From Odontesthes bonariensis (lineage: Eukaryota > Chordata > Actinopteri > Atheriniformes > Atherinopsidae), in assembly GCF_027942865.1 (NCBI RefSeq), contig NC_134515.1:23768227-23832226 (forward strand): a DNA stretch of 64,000 nucleotides, given 5' to 3'. The notes beneath the pieces are model-generated. The model searched no databases. It was not told where the DNA came from and saw nothing but the letters and a program-made list of their open reading frames with translations. The stretch's first letter is position 1. The number at the start of each line of letters is the position of its first letter. Made by a program: the position numbers and the translations under genes. Below, piece by piece: positions 24,101 through 36,421 of the stretch.

Positions 24101-25312
24101 GCATTTTGCTTAGAGACATGTCAACGATAGATCAGGAAACATAACCATGAGATACTTAACCTTCAATCAGGCCCTTCAGAGCAAGTGGTTTTTTTTTTTT
24201 TCCCAAACTGATCCAATTTAGAAAATTCTAAGCTTAGTGTGCCTTGTCAAAGCAAACCCACTCCACCTCACTACACTGCTTTGAATCAAAATGTGCTCAT
24301 TACTGCTCCCTTGTGATGGAGGTCACAGGCTTCAGTGTTTTCAACCCAACAGGCACAAAGTGAGACAGTAAGCATGTTTACACGTCACTAGAAAAAAAAC
24401 GAATCGATGCGTTTGTCTGATTTAAAAAAAAAAAAAAAAAAAACGGACAAAACTGAGCTTCTCAAACCCAGAATAACACACCCAGATAATGCAGACCGTA
24501 TCACTCCTGCATGTACACTCTCAACTGGACTCAGATAGCCGAGGTCGAGGATTCCATCTCTTTGTAAAAAAAAAAAAGCCAAAGATTAAATTCAAGCGGC
24601 TGAAATCCCAATCAAACCGCTTTCATTCACGCGTGTCTTTTTGTTCCTTTCGTCAGAGAGCTAAAAGTGTCTGAAATTGTGATGACTTGTAGTCGCTTAA
24701 GGATTCCCAGACTGTTGCTTTGCTTTAAAGAAAAAAAAAAGTCAGTGTCACCTGGCTAAATTCTTAAAAAACGTCTCCACGGTGAGTTCAACTACACTTT
24801 CACGTGTGATATGTTTATATCCCACAGAGAAAGTTAGAAGCCGGGAAATGTCCTGTACATTTCGAGTCCAAGTCCACAGCATCAGAGATACTTTTGGGTC
24901 AATCACTCAGTTTCGCTGTGGTTCGGGTGCAATGAAATTAATTGAATTGTGGCTCAACTCAGCCATTAAGAAATACACTCACATAAACTGTAACTGTTCT
25001 CTGTGGGACCTTCAGTCTCAACCACAAAGCATTGTCAGATTTTTTTTTACGCATCTTCTATTCACTGTATGCTTTCTCATTGACAGAATTGGACAGCAGT
25101 CTATTGTCAACATCCAAACAGTGCCCACCCAAAGTGAGTATTTCACAATGCAAAATCAGTGGCATCCCCTATCCTGACCGTGGTGCGTTTAATTCATTGT
25201 ACAGTGTCCTCCCCTTGTCCTAACAGCCACCATGGTTGACAGCCACCAGCGGAGGAGGTCAGGCCCAATCCTCATCAAGACAGTGGAGACCCAAGACAGA
25301 TCATACAGCTAA
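21115..25312 (+). CDS. Type II keratin (K8-like intermediate filament, 9 exons, 423 aa)
   Basis: Structural subunit of epithelial intermediate filaments, which pairs with a type I keratin. Exons: 21115-21375, 21525-21733, 21846-21906, 22090-22185, 22276-22440, 22860-22985, 23307-23527, 25087-25133, 25227-25312. All GT-AG. The sum is 1272 nt = 423 aa plus stop. Short Ser/Arg head ([12 protein letters not shown]), H1-like segment ([14 protein letters not shown]), helix start [12 protein letters not shown], coiled-coil rod, helix end [18 protein letters not shown] (type II form) and a short tail ending SYS. The start at MSLRR was chosen over an in-frame upstream ATG at 21091 because of family similarity. 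The nine-exon pattern is standard for type II. Exact orthology (K8 or a fish-specific type II) cannot be settled by eye. Confidence 0.93.
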
Positions 25313-25429
25313 AGCCGAAAACACGCTGCAGTATTCACTCTGGCTGGGTCACCCTGGCCTTTGAATGCAGCCATTACATTAATCTCTTAGGAACTTGTTA
25401 CTGGAAAAGCCAACTGCACAAATAAACCA

Positions 25430-25461
25430 CGTGTGTGTGGGTGTGTCTGTGTGTGTGTATC
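25430..25461 (+). repeat. TG-rich microsatellite in keratin 3' UTR
   Basis: Interrupted (TG)n tract between the keratin stop codon and its poly(A) signal. Confidence 0.85.
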
Positions 25462-25503
25462 CCTTCTACTTGTGTCACATAAATAACCACTCCCTTTGGT
25501 GGA

Positions 25504-25509
25504 AATAAA
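25504..25509 (+). terminator. Poly(A) signal of the keratin gene
   Basis: AATAAA about 190 nt after the TAA stop. A TG-rich microsatellite (25430-25461) lies in the 3' UTR before it. Confidence 0.65.
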
Positions 25510-25539
25510 TCTTTAAACAACAGCCGCAAACATCATTTG

Positions 25540-28117
25540 TCTTTCTTTAAACAGGCTTTAAAAGCTGGATTTTTTTGTGTTGGTCTATTGCTAGTCGGAG
25601 AAACCTGCCACCTGAAATCTTGGCTCAGTTTGTTTCCATGCTTTTGTGCCACATCTGCTTTGCGAGGCACAGTTGAGCGTGCAACCAGCACACTGCTGAT
25701 TTATTAGATAAAAAAAAACACTTTCCTTCACAATACTCAGAAATGCAGAGGATTAGACAATTAGACGTACTTTTTTGTGGCATATGTCAAATAGAAATAG
25801 AACTAGATTGACTGTCCATTTAAAGAATGTTGCATTGTGGTAGAACTACAAAAAAGGCTGCTAAATGTCAGCTTCGACTTTTTCCCCTTTTAAAAAAAAT
25901 AAATATAATTCCAACTATGGGCGTTTCGTTTGTCAATATGCGTACTTGTCTGTACTTGTGCTCTCGTGTACTTCTGAAACGTCATCACGAAAGGACCATG
26001 TACTGTTCCAATTCAAAGTACGCATACACTCCACATTCCCGGATGTGTACTTGCTCCGCCCATTTGATCGAGTATGCTTCTGTGGTGACTTGTGTAGACT
26101 CATGGATGTATTACATGTGTAGACTTCAGACAGCTTGTTATCCCAGAAAACAGTGCAGGTCAAGCGAAAATGCCAGAGGAGTTGACAAAAGCTGACAGGT
26201 ATGCCATTAGCCGGCTCCTCAGCCTCACCGCTTCCTCTTCAGCTTTAAAATAAAGCTTTCCAACAGCAGCTGCAATCACAGCATTGATATTTCCCGAAAA
26301 TGTGAAAGCATAGTGATTTCATCTTTGATTTAAAGCAGACAGCGATCTGATGGAAGGGTTTTCGCTAACTACTGAAAAACAACTTCGGTTTGCAACAAAA
26401 CCCACAATTCGCCAACAGTATTTGCGATACAAAATGGACCCCTCCAGGTGAATTGGTCATGCGTGGCTGCACTGGTTGTAGGTAGGGTTGATCCCACATT
26501 TTTTTGATTAACTGAAATTCCTCGAGCAAATATTTTTTGCATTACCACTGTTTCAATAGCTAGTAGTTTATACTCTCATGATCAGTGATTTGTTGTTTGC
26601 TTGTCTGTATTGTGTCCTTTAAGTCTGCTTCTTTCTGTGGTTTGGTTAGTTTCCTGTTTTACTTTGAAACGGCGTTTTCCCTTTGAGTATTTCTGCTAAC
26701 CGGGTTGAAGCCTGCTGCTACCCGTACTTTCGTGGTTTATTGCTGCTGGTTTTTTTTTCCATAGATATGTTTTTTCCCTTCAGCCTGCCATGCCCAATCT
26801 ATTAATTGTGCTTGTGGACTCAGTTTTTTTTTTATTTTGAATGTACTTTCGGAATGCTTTTTGAGATATCCTGCCCCGCAGCCTCTTTGCTTCGTTTTGT
26901 CTTTATAAAAGAAAATACATTTTCAGCTTTCAAGGCTGCTTCACGACACAGACACACAAATATCACCCCGTCCCCCCGCCGCCATGTTCTTGTGCAACCA
27001 GCTCACAAGGCACATTACCGGCCACCACCTTCTGTGTTGGCACACACATAAAGTGGCGAATGTGATATGCCCGTTTTCCTTTAGCAAGATAACTTACAAC
27101 AAATTACTAAAGTTGACACTGCCAGACACGTTTACCAGTAGCCGCCTGTTTGACCTACTCCTCTCTTGAATTGCAAACAGAATACAGTTTCTCCAGCACC
27201 CACTGTAAAAGTTATACGTGGTTAACTACGACCACGCCGTCCTGAAATTAAGTTTTGTGACCACAGATCACTAAAACAAGCGTTTCCTCTGTGGGAATAA
27301 AGTTGACCAACTAGCAAGCTAACTTCTGTCACGTATGGGCTTGTCCGTTGGGATACAACAAAGAGTTTTTATAAAAAATTCTCTTGCTTTAATAATTAAA
27401 AAACTGCCCTAGTAGATAACTGGGACCCAAAGTTAAAGCCTTTTATGAAATAAGCATCACTTATTACGGGTTATATTACAGAAGTATACAGGTTCATTTA
27501 ACATTTTCTTCTTTTTTTAGGCTCCTGTTTCAGACATTATGGCCATAACAGGTTAAAGAAAGAAAGCTGTTCAATGCAGTGGATGAGAAAATACATCTTA
27601 AAATGGCATTTCTTCATCAAATACTTATTTTCAGTCACTGTAAACAGACCTACTTTGAGTCACTTTTTTTTTCTCCTTACTGTTAAGGGAGGGATTATGT
27701 GTGCTTGCAGTACGCCCTTGTCTGTAAGACAAAGTTCAGGGTTATGAATCCAAACACATACTTCCTGTTTTAGGTTCCTCATAGTTTGATGGTGTTGCTG
27801 CTGCATTCCCAGTGTGGGCGCAACCTTCCTTTTTTACACAGAAATCTATCTAATCTCTGAAGATACTTTTATTGTTTTTGCGACAAGTTTGCTTGATTTC
27901 CATTAACGCTGCATTCCAAGGTAACTTAAGTTTTAACTTGTTCTGAAAATGACAATGTGCATTGTTCTCTTGCAAAGATCTTAACAGTTCTTAGTGCATG
28001 TAAGTACAGTTTCTTATCGTGTGCAGACACGCACTGAATGTTGCCTGCTTTGTCAAATTCTTTTTTTTTTTAAAACCATGTATTACAACTTATTTATCTT
28101 TCTCAGTTTTTAGCGCA
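25540..28117. other. Spacer between keratin and NLR genes
   Basis: No recognised coding region over 2.5 kb. 26560-26900 has retroposon-like T-rich wording. The right end holds the acceptor TTTCTCAG (28101-28106) for the first coding exon of the NLR gene, so an upstream non-coding exon and promoter should lie here. Confidence 0.4.
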
Positions 28118-31100
28118 ATGGACAAAGAAGCTGTGCTGACTCACATCCGGAAATCAAAGGGTACACCGACCCTTCTAAGTGGAGAGCTGCCTGCCAGCGT
28201 CATTAACAGTGACAAGTACATCCCTGCACTAACCACTGAAACTCCGGATTACGACTTTCCCACTCTTGATCATGCCATCTCCACTGCTCTGTCTAGTGAA
28301 AAGAGAAACGTTGCGCTCATAGGTCCAGAAGGATCGGGTAAAAGCACTGCTCTGCAGAAGCTTGTGACCGACTGGGCAACAGAAGTGCATCTGCAAAACT
28401 TTTCGCACGTTTTCCACTTCAAGTTCAGGGAGCTAAATTCACTTGAAGGTGCTCTCACTTTGAAGACTTTCATCCAACACAATCATCATCAAATCACTCC
28501 AGAGGCCATTCCTCTGGTTATAGAGAAGCCTGAGGATGTGTTGTTTGTATTTGATGGTCTGGATCAGTACCAGCACAGCCTGGACCCCTCCATCCACGCC
28601 CTTTGCTCTGACCCGAGTCAAGCGGCCTCAGTGTCCTGTTTAGTGACCAGTCTGCTCCAAGGATCCCTGCTGAGAGGAGCTGCCTTGGTGGTGGCAACCA
28701 GGCCGACAGAAAACCTGAAGTTTTTCTCTGGTACAGAGGTGGAGGTGTTGGGCTTTCTGAAGCCCCAGCGAAAGGCCTACTCTAACAGCTTCTTTACTGA
28801 CCCCGATGCTGCCAAAAAAGCACTCCTGCATATGGAAAGGACTCTAGGCTTCTATGATTTTTGTACTTCTCCAAGATTTTGTTGGACAGTTTGTTCTATT
28901 TACAAGCATCTTATCGATTCTGGTGCACAACTTCCTGAAACCGTAACTCAGCTGTTTGTTGATGTTCTGGTCCACTTGATTCAGACGCTCTCACTGAGTA
29001 GGGCCCACAGCAGAGCACTCGTGTTGGCCCTCTGCAGGATGGCCTCTCTCTGCTTTCTTGACGAACATTCAATCTGCGCCAAAGAGCACATTGATTTCCA
29101 TGTCTCACAACAGCCTCTTACCTCGGTTAATGATCTTTTGCAAGTATTTGGTGAACTGGAGTCGGCCGCACGTACCTTTTCCTTTCACTCCCAAATGATG
29201 CAGGAGTTTATTTTGGCCGTGGCTTTCTTTATGGACAAGTTGACGTGCGAGAGTGCGGAGGAGATGCTGAAAAAGCACGAAGGTAAAGCAAAATTCCTGG
29301 ATTTCTTCTTGTCCGGGCTCTCCGAGCCAGTCCAACGCAAACCACTGGAGAACCTGCTGGGGATATTTAACTCTGATCAGATCAGGGACTACAAATGCTG
29401 GTTTAAAAGCAGCTCAAAGAAAACACTGAAGGGGCTCCAAAGGGACAAGCACTACAGGTGCTTCCATCTGCTGCATCAAGCCCAAAATGAGAGCTTGGTA
29501 CAGGAGATCACGGTTCCTGCAGCGAAACTAAGCATGGGTCACGACAACCCGAGCCTCCAGGACTGTGTAGCTGTAAATTATATTTTCACGTGCTTCGGTG
29601 AAATGGAGAGGTTGGGTCTGTACAACATGCATTTCACAGAAGAGAAGACAGAAATCCTGGCTGCAGCTTTGGGTCGGTCGAAAGAGATATCGTAAGCCAG
29701 ATTTAGAGAAATCTGAAAATCATGAAAATGGATATCATTTGCGTGATGTGTTCAGTATGATGTTGTGTTCCCTAGGTTTTCACGGAACTCCTTCAGTAGG
29801 AAAGCCATCTCTCGTCTGGCTTCAGTTCTCAGCACGGGGGTCGTCACGTACCTTCATTTAGCCAACATGGAATACTTTGATGAAAATTTGAAAATTCTCT
29901 GCGTTGCTCTCAAAGGCAGAAAGCTGGACAGATTAACGTAAGTATAACCTGATTATTATTATTATTTTTATTGCCTTTTTTTTTTTTTTTCATTCCGTTC
30001 TTGATATTTTGCTTTCAGTTTCGAAGAATGCGGAGTGACGGGGGCGTGCTGTGACGACCTGGCCTCTGTGCTGACCTCAGAAACTTCTCAGCTGAACATC
30101 CTAGAAATCAGGTTTGATGACATCTGGGATCTTGGCTTCACGAAGCTGTGCAAGGCCATGCTCAGTCCTCATTGCAGACTACAGGAACTCTAGTATGCAT
30201 TTAAACCAAGCATTTATTCTTATTATATAAACTCTTGCATTTTGTCTCACCTACTCATTTTTTTTTAATGCACTGCCTCGCAAGTCTGAATGACCTGAAT
30301 TTGTTCATTGAAAGCATGCAAAGGTGCCGCCTGACTGCAGCATCCATGGGGGCTTTTGCAGCAGCTTTGTGTTCTGATCACTTGAAATTGAGAAAACTGA
30401 ACCTGAACAATAATGAGCTTGGGGACAGTGGAATGGAGGCCTTGTGCAAAGCCTTGCAACAGCCACTTTGCAGACTGCAGACTCTCAGGTAAGTCTGTTT
30501 CATGGTTATCAATATTGCAATCAGTGCTTTCCCGCTCATGTATGACATGATATGATCAGATGAAAGGAATAACTATCTTTTGTTTATCTCAGGTTGTATT
30601 GTTGCGACCTGACTGCCGCCAGCGGCTCCCATTTGAAGGAAGCCTTGATGTCAGATAGCTGTGTTCTGTTAGATATGGATCTGTCACTGAATGAGTTGGG
30701 CCAGGAGGGGGGACTGCTGCTCTGCCAAGGCCTGAGTCGTCCCGGCTGTGCCTTAAAACAGCTCATGTAGGTCACCTGCATTAGTAGAACAGACTATTGA
30801 CTTTTCGATGACAAAGTACAATCTCTCTCAAATATTACACTGCAATTCCATGTACAACTGCTGCTATTGCTGATACTACCCGCTGTTGTGTGTTCGATTG
30901 TTTTTTTTTTTTTTTTTTTCTTTTAATCTTTCTAACTGCTGTAACAATGTGAATTTCTCCATTGTGGGACAATAAAGGGGGATTTAATCTAATCTAATAT
31001 TAAGATAAATACTGATATATGCATTGGTTTATATTCTGCTCCACCCTTCAGGTTGATACGATGCGAGTTAACTCCGGCAGTCTTCAAGGAACTGGGCTCA

Positions 31101-31681
31101 GTGTTGAAAAATGGAACTTGTCAACTCAAGTCCCTGTATGTGGGTATCAATAAAGTGGGAGACCATGGGGTTAAACACATATGGGAGGCTGTTGCACATC
31201 CAAGCTGCTTGTTGGAGAAACTGGAGTGAGTACACACAAAGAAAGTAAAAATAAAAAATTCATACCACACAACCGCCACATTGCATTGCACTCGATTGAA
31301 ATCGGTTTTCTTACCGTGTGTTGTAGTGTTGAAATGAATGAGCTCACGGACGCCTGTGTTGAAGATGTCTGTGCTGCTATAAGAGCAAGCAAGACTCTGA
31401 AGGTGCTGGATATGAGAAACAACTCGCTGACCGACGCCTCCGTCCCAGCAATTAGCCAAGCGGTGAAGGACAGCCACATTATGGAGCAGTTGGTGTAAGA
31501 GTTACTCACTTAGTTCTCAACCGTCTTTAGCCAGGTGACGTAATCTTTTTAAATACAGGAAAGCTCATTTGATAAGAATCCAACTACTGCTTTTGTCTCC
31601 ATCTCTTTCAGTCTGAGGTACAATGACTTCAGTGAGGATGTTTTCCCCATCTTGGAGGAGTCTCATAAGATAGAGTACTGA
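28118..31681 (+). CDS. NACHT-LRR (NLR-like) protein, 8 coding exons, 899 aa
   Basis: NLRs are cytosolic STAND ATPases that sense danger or regulate immune signalling. Exons: 28118-29691 (NACHT), then phase-2 LRR exons 29776-29937, 30019-30192, 30285-30488, 30593-30766, 31052-31225, 31327-31494, and 31612-31681. The sum is 2700 nt = 899 aa. Walker A GPEGSGKST is at residues 69-77. The Walker B region VLFVFDGLDQ is at about 141-150, where the family usually has DGLDE. LRRs read LRKLNLNNNELGDSGMEAL and similar. Start MDKEAVL sits just after an acceptor at 28106. No CARD, PYD or other effector domain is seen upstream in the same exon. The subfamily (NLRP-like or NLRC3-like) cannot be fixed by eye. 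Modular exons of 162-204 nt match known NLR genes. Confidence 0.9.
30840..31000 (+). repeat. Non-LTR retroposon 3' tail
   Basis: Between two LRR exons lies a T-run, then GTGAATTTCTCCATTGTGGG and ACAATAAAGG, ending with ATCTAATCTAAT repeats. I recognise this as the 3' end of a common fish LINE/SINE family (Rex/CR1-like). Family not certain. Confidence 0.6.
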
Positions 31682-31934
31682 GGAGGGCCGGAGTCCATTC
31701 ATCTCCCACACAGTTACAGGACTGCATTCCTTATTTGATTTGCCGGTTTAAAAAAAAAAGCCATAACATTCAAACAACTTATGGACCACTTGAATAACAC
31801 AGATTTTTTTTTAACGTTATGTTCTGCTGTGAAACCTTGGATTCAGCATCCCAAACAGTTAAAAAAAAAAAAAGAATAAAAAGCAGCAGCTGCTGCAGCA
31901 CTTCTTCCCTATGAAAATTCACCATTCATTACAC

Positions 31935-31940
31935 AATAAA
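31935..31940 (+). terminator. Poly(A) signal of the NLR gene
   Basis: AATAAA about 255 nt after the stop. It lies only some 40 bp from the opposing CERS5 signal. Confidence 0.65.
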
Positions 31941-31977
31941 GCAACTACAATCTTCAGTGGAGTTGATGCTTTGGTCT

Positions 31978-31983
31978 TTTATT
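31978..31983 (-). terminator. Poly(A) signal of CERS5
   Basis: TTTATT on plus is AATAAA on minus, about 380 nt past the CERS5 stop at 32363. Together with the plus-strand signal at 31935 it makes the two transcripts end next to or overlapping each other. Confidence 0.55.
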
Positions 31984-32362
31984 AAGAAATCTTTCAGATG
32001 TTTGCCATTTAGAATCATTAGCACACAAGAGAAAGCAGCACACTTAAGTGGAATGCATTCAATAGTAGATGCTGCGTTTTACAGCAGTGACATTTATTAC
32101 CCATTTCCATTGAGGAAAAAAAAAAAAAAAAAAAAAGTATTTACATGCATTGCAAAGAATTCTACAATTGCAGCAATTCTCACAAACAAACATTTCAGTC
32201 TACTCCTGAAAAAAAAAAAAAGCAGGTGTAAACTTCACATTGTAAACTCTCAATAAGGCACTGTTAAGTCTGTACACCACACACGGAGTTCTCCTGTATC
32301 AAAGTCCTCTCTTCATTTGAACATCTCAGCATAATTGTGAAAAAAAAAGCAGAAAAGAAAAG

Positions 32363-35300
32363 TCAATGGTGTTGAGTTTCTCCATTGAGGGCACTAGTGC
32401 GACGGCGGTCGTTGAGTTTTGGGGTTTGACTGGAGATTTTACCGTTACTGGAGGAAACGTCCTCGTCTGAGCTGCTCTCTACGTCACTGCGGTCATCTTT
32501 TGCCACCTATAAAGAAAACACACATAACACAGATTTGCTAACCGGCACAAGGAAACGGGACATTTATCGTTAAAACGAGACCAAAAGTAAATTGATGTCA
32601 GCTGCTCTGTGAGGTTGCAACTGTGCTAACCATGCTAAAACAACCAAATAAAACATCCTGACATTAAGAGATAAACACCAAACACAACCTACAGTTGCAG
32701 ATGAGGGGAATATCGTTTTTGCAGGTTTTTAGTGAAAAAAAGTCTCACGTTCACCCTTTGTATAACCGGGTGAGTCATGAGTCCTGCTTGAATCTAAAAA
32801 AAAAAATAAATAAATTGAGATTTTCAGTTTTTGTGGTGTGCACCCTTACCACAAAAATTTTACAGTCGCAACCAATGATGTGAACCAGCCGATAAACTGG
32901 TAACAGATACTACTCCGAATAGGAAAATGCCATTAGTGTAGCTCACGCATAGACCAGAAAAACCAGACCCACCTTTCCCTTGAAAATGGCTTTGATAGCA
33001 ATCCGAGCAATGAGGTAGAACCAGATGATGTGAAGAGTTTGCAGAACCAGCAGGAACCCATTCAAGACCCACCACGCCCGATACGGCCCAACGATCTCCC
33101 AGCTCTCAAACATGACGCTGTAAATAATCCTGCAACACATACACAAAGCAGAAATGTACGCAGTAAAAATGTGTCCCAATATTTGAATATGTAACAAGTC
33201 GTCAACACTAGGTTGTTAAACTCTCACCAGAAAGGAAAGATGACAAGTCGAGTGAGGAAAAAGCTTATGCTGAACACCACAAACAGGCCGTCACATAGCC
33301 TTTGGTACTTGGCATAGTTGGCCAACTTGGCTGCCTTGGAGTGAATAAAGACATTAATGATTGACAACAGTAAAATATCAAACCAAAATCTCAATGTCGC
33401 AATTTACAACTAACTTCGTATCAGTGTAACTTTCATTTGATCTGCGTTTTTTTTTTTTTCTATTTTAGTAGAATTTTGAATCATTTCCATGTTCACGTTT
33501 CCTGCGGTTGTTCTGCACCCCCTTTATATTTGCCCTCTGGCACAGATACAGTAAGTGGCCGTTGAAAACTTATAAACATACATTTGTTTACCTCAAGAAA
33601 GATGTCCGATGCGTCATGCACACACATGACCAAGGTGCCAACTCTGAGCATGTTGTTGCCGTAGGAGAAAGTGATGAGGAATATAGTGGCCAGGTGGTGG
33701 ACTAGCATGATGACGAAATCCTGTCATCAGCAAAAGGAAGGGAGATGACAGAAAAAGACAGGTGGAGGGGGCAAATGGGAAGCTCAAGTTAATTCCAAAA
33801 TATCTATGCACACACACAAACAACTGTAGCTAAAAATCAATGAAGACACTCTTCTTACCACCACTAAAAGACCGTAAAGACTGGGATGCTAAGAGGCAAG
33901 GCTTTATGTATTATATGTAACCTTCTTATGAAAATCCTCTTGATCCATTTTGAAAAAGTGACCACAGATAAAGATAATTTACTCAAAGAAAATACACCTA
34001 AAAAAAAGAAAAATCAACATTTTTGGAAATATTCATTTGAATTTTTTTTTTTTTTTTTATAAAAAAAAAAAAAAAAGCAGATGTAAACATGTAAATTAAA
34101 AATCAGGGATCCTTTAAAGTAGCTGTCGGTGATTAGAACGTGTCCCATTTGAATTTCTGACACCCCGGTTTTGCTTGGCCATCAATGAGAGTGGTGTAGT
34201 CTTGCCAAATTACAAGCTGCCCTCCAAAGCCTTCTTAGAAAAGGTAGCCAGTGCCTGAGAGCTTTGATTGAAAAAGATTTCGGAATCTTTTTAAACCACG
34301 TAATTCCACTTTTAGTCATTTGAGCAATTTCGCTTCAACACATTCCACTTCATCAATATGCTGGGCTCTGCAGCCAATTCAGCCCAAGAACTGCACACAA
34401 TTTTATGAAAAAAAGATGTCTCAAAAAAGCCTAACAATCAATCAATACCTGCAACTGACGTAGTCAAATGAAACGCATCTGCAGTCCGACAGGATTTGCC
34501 TTGGAAAGAAGTAAGTGTTGTTCAAAAAGAAAGAAACGGCTCAAAAAGGAATTGGGCACCACATACCACAAAAGTGATGGATATCTTAGTGAGCCAACGT
34601 CAGGTGGAAAATGGTCTCAATTGCCTATGCGACGTAATTTCAGCTATACTGGGCAATACTAGCAATTGAAGTCTCAGAGGAGGTACTTTTTTTTTTGTTG
34701 TTGTTGAAGAGGGGACAGAGGAGTTTGTATTCAGGTACATCACCTTCATTTACAAGCATGTTTCCAAAGAGGCTCAAATGTTAAATGAAATATGTTTAAA
34801 AAAAATTAAATAAAAATGTTTTCACATGATTCCAAGTATGTATTCAGACTGCATCTCTGCGGCATCATAATCCCACATTTTGTTGTCTGGCGTACTTTGC
34901 CAGGACGTTTCATCGTGGCTCATTGTTATGTGCTGATAACTGATGTGACAACGTTCGTTGACATCGTTTATATGTTAGTTAAGACAAATGGATATGTAAC
35001 AAAAACAAAAGGTGGAAAAAAAGCAAAAAGGATCCGACACTACAGGCATTAAAGCTGCAGTCTGCAACTCTTTTTCAAGCATAATGCCTGGAACTGTCCG
35101 GGGATTCTGAAAGTAGTACATTAAATACCCCAATACAAAAAAAAAATGAGTTCTCTAGGTCCCCTATATGTCCCGCTAGGTCCCTCCAAAGCCAGCAGGT
35201 TTGTTTACAAAATTGCCGACCGGACCGGTAAAAGGTAACCAATCAGGTTACGAGCTGGGCTCTGCTGCCTGTCAATCACCGATTGTGCACGCGCGATACA

Positions 35301-36375
35301 AGGTAGGCTCGTCCCCACGCTTATTTATCTAGACTATTGAACTTCATTACGGGCTAGTCTACTTACTGTGTCTTCCATGATCGCAAATGACAGGTGAGTT
35401 GATGAATGAGGAGTCGTGTACGCGCATCTGGCGTGCACGTAGACGTGCACGAGTTCTCATGTGTTTTGATGGGGCGGGACAGGAAGTTGAATAACTTTTT
35501 ATTTTTCGGTTAAAAAATAAGCATTTCTTGCATTTTGCGACTACGGAGGTCACCGTTTTCAACTTCAAGCGTTCTGATAGATCATGTAAACTCTTAAAAT
35601 GTCAAAAATTAGGACTTTATGTATGACAACAACAAATCCTGCAGACTGCAGCTTTAAGCTTTAAGTGAGACTATTAAAAGAGCAGTGTCAGTTAAGTTGT
35701 TGTTCACTCACCTTACGTTTAATGTCTGTGAACTGGGACAACATCAGGGACCAATAGAAAGCCAGCTCAGCAAAATAGTAATTGTACTGTCCAGGACTCA
35801 GAGGCTTTGTGGGGGGAGGGGGGGGGGGGGGGGGGGGGGGGCAGACACACCTTTAGTAAACAGGTAGCCAGACTAACCAGCCAACATTAAAGTGCTGGAC
35901 AGATAAAAGCAGTCGTATGCAATATGATGCTTATGCAGTGAATCAAGAAACAAAAACAAAAACTATTCACCTGAAGAGGGTAGTTATGCCAGCACTGTCT
36001 TGTATCCCACATCCAAGGCGACTAACAGACATTGATCAGACACATAGTGAGTTTAGTTTCATATTCATTCATTTCAGATGTTCACCTCTCATCACACGCC
36101 AACGTTTTACAGCACGACTTGAGCTCTACAATAATACAGTTGCACAAAAGCATGCAGTCTGGTAGCTCAGCTTACCACCCACAAATGGCAAATGGCATAG
36201 ATAAAAATCACCAGGTAGAAGCTGAATCGCCACCTGAAGTGATAGAAAGACATGGACATAGAAAATTAGAAAATATTTTCTCAGGCTGCATATACAAACG
36301 TCATGTGTTCATAGTGAGAATTCAAGCATTTCCTGAGTAGCACGAAGTAGACTTATGGGATTACCGAGAATTTTT

Positions 36376-36421
<46 letters not shown>

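Noticed and set aside
24421-24442. A-rich run and nearby frames in keratin intron 7
   Set aside because: Simple homopolymers. No exon is needed because exons 7 and 8 join in phase to the family sequence.
32116-32136. Poly-A run in the CERS5 3' UTR as a sign of a processed pseudogene
   Set aside because: No retrocopy body precedes it. Many A/T homopolymers occur in this genome.
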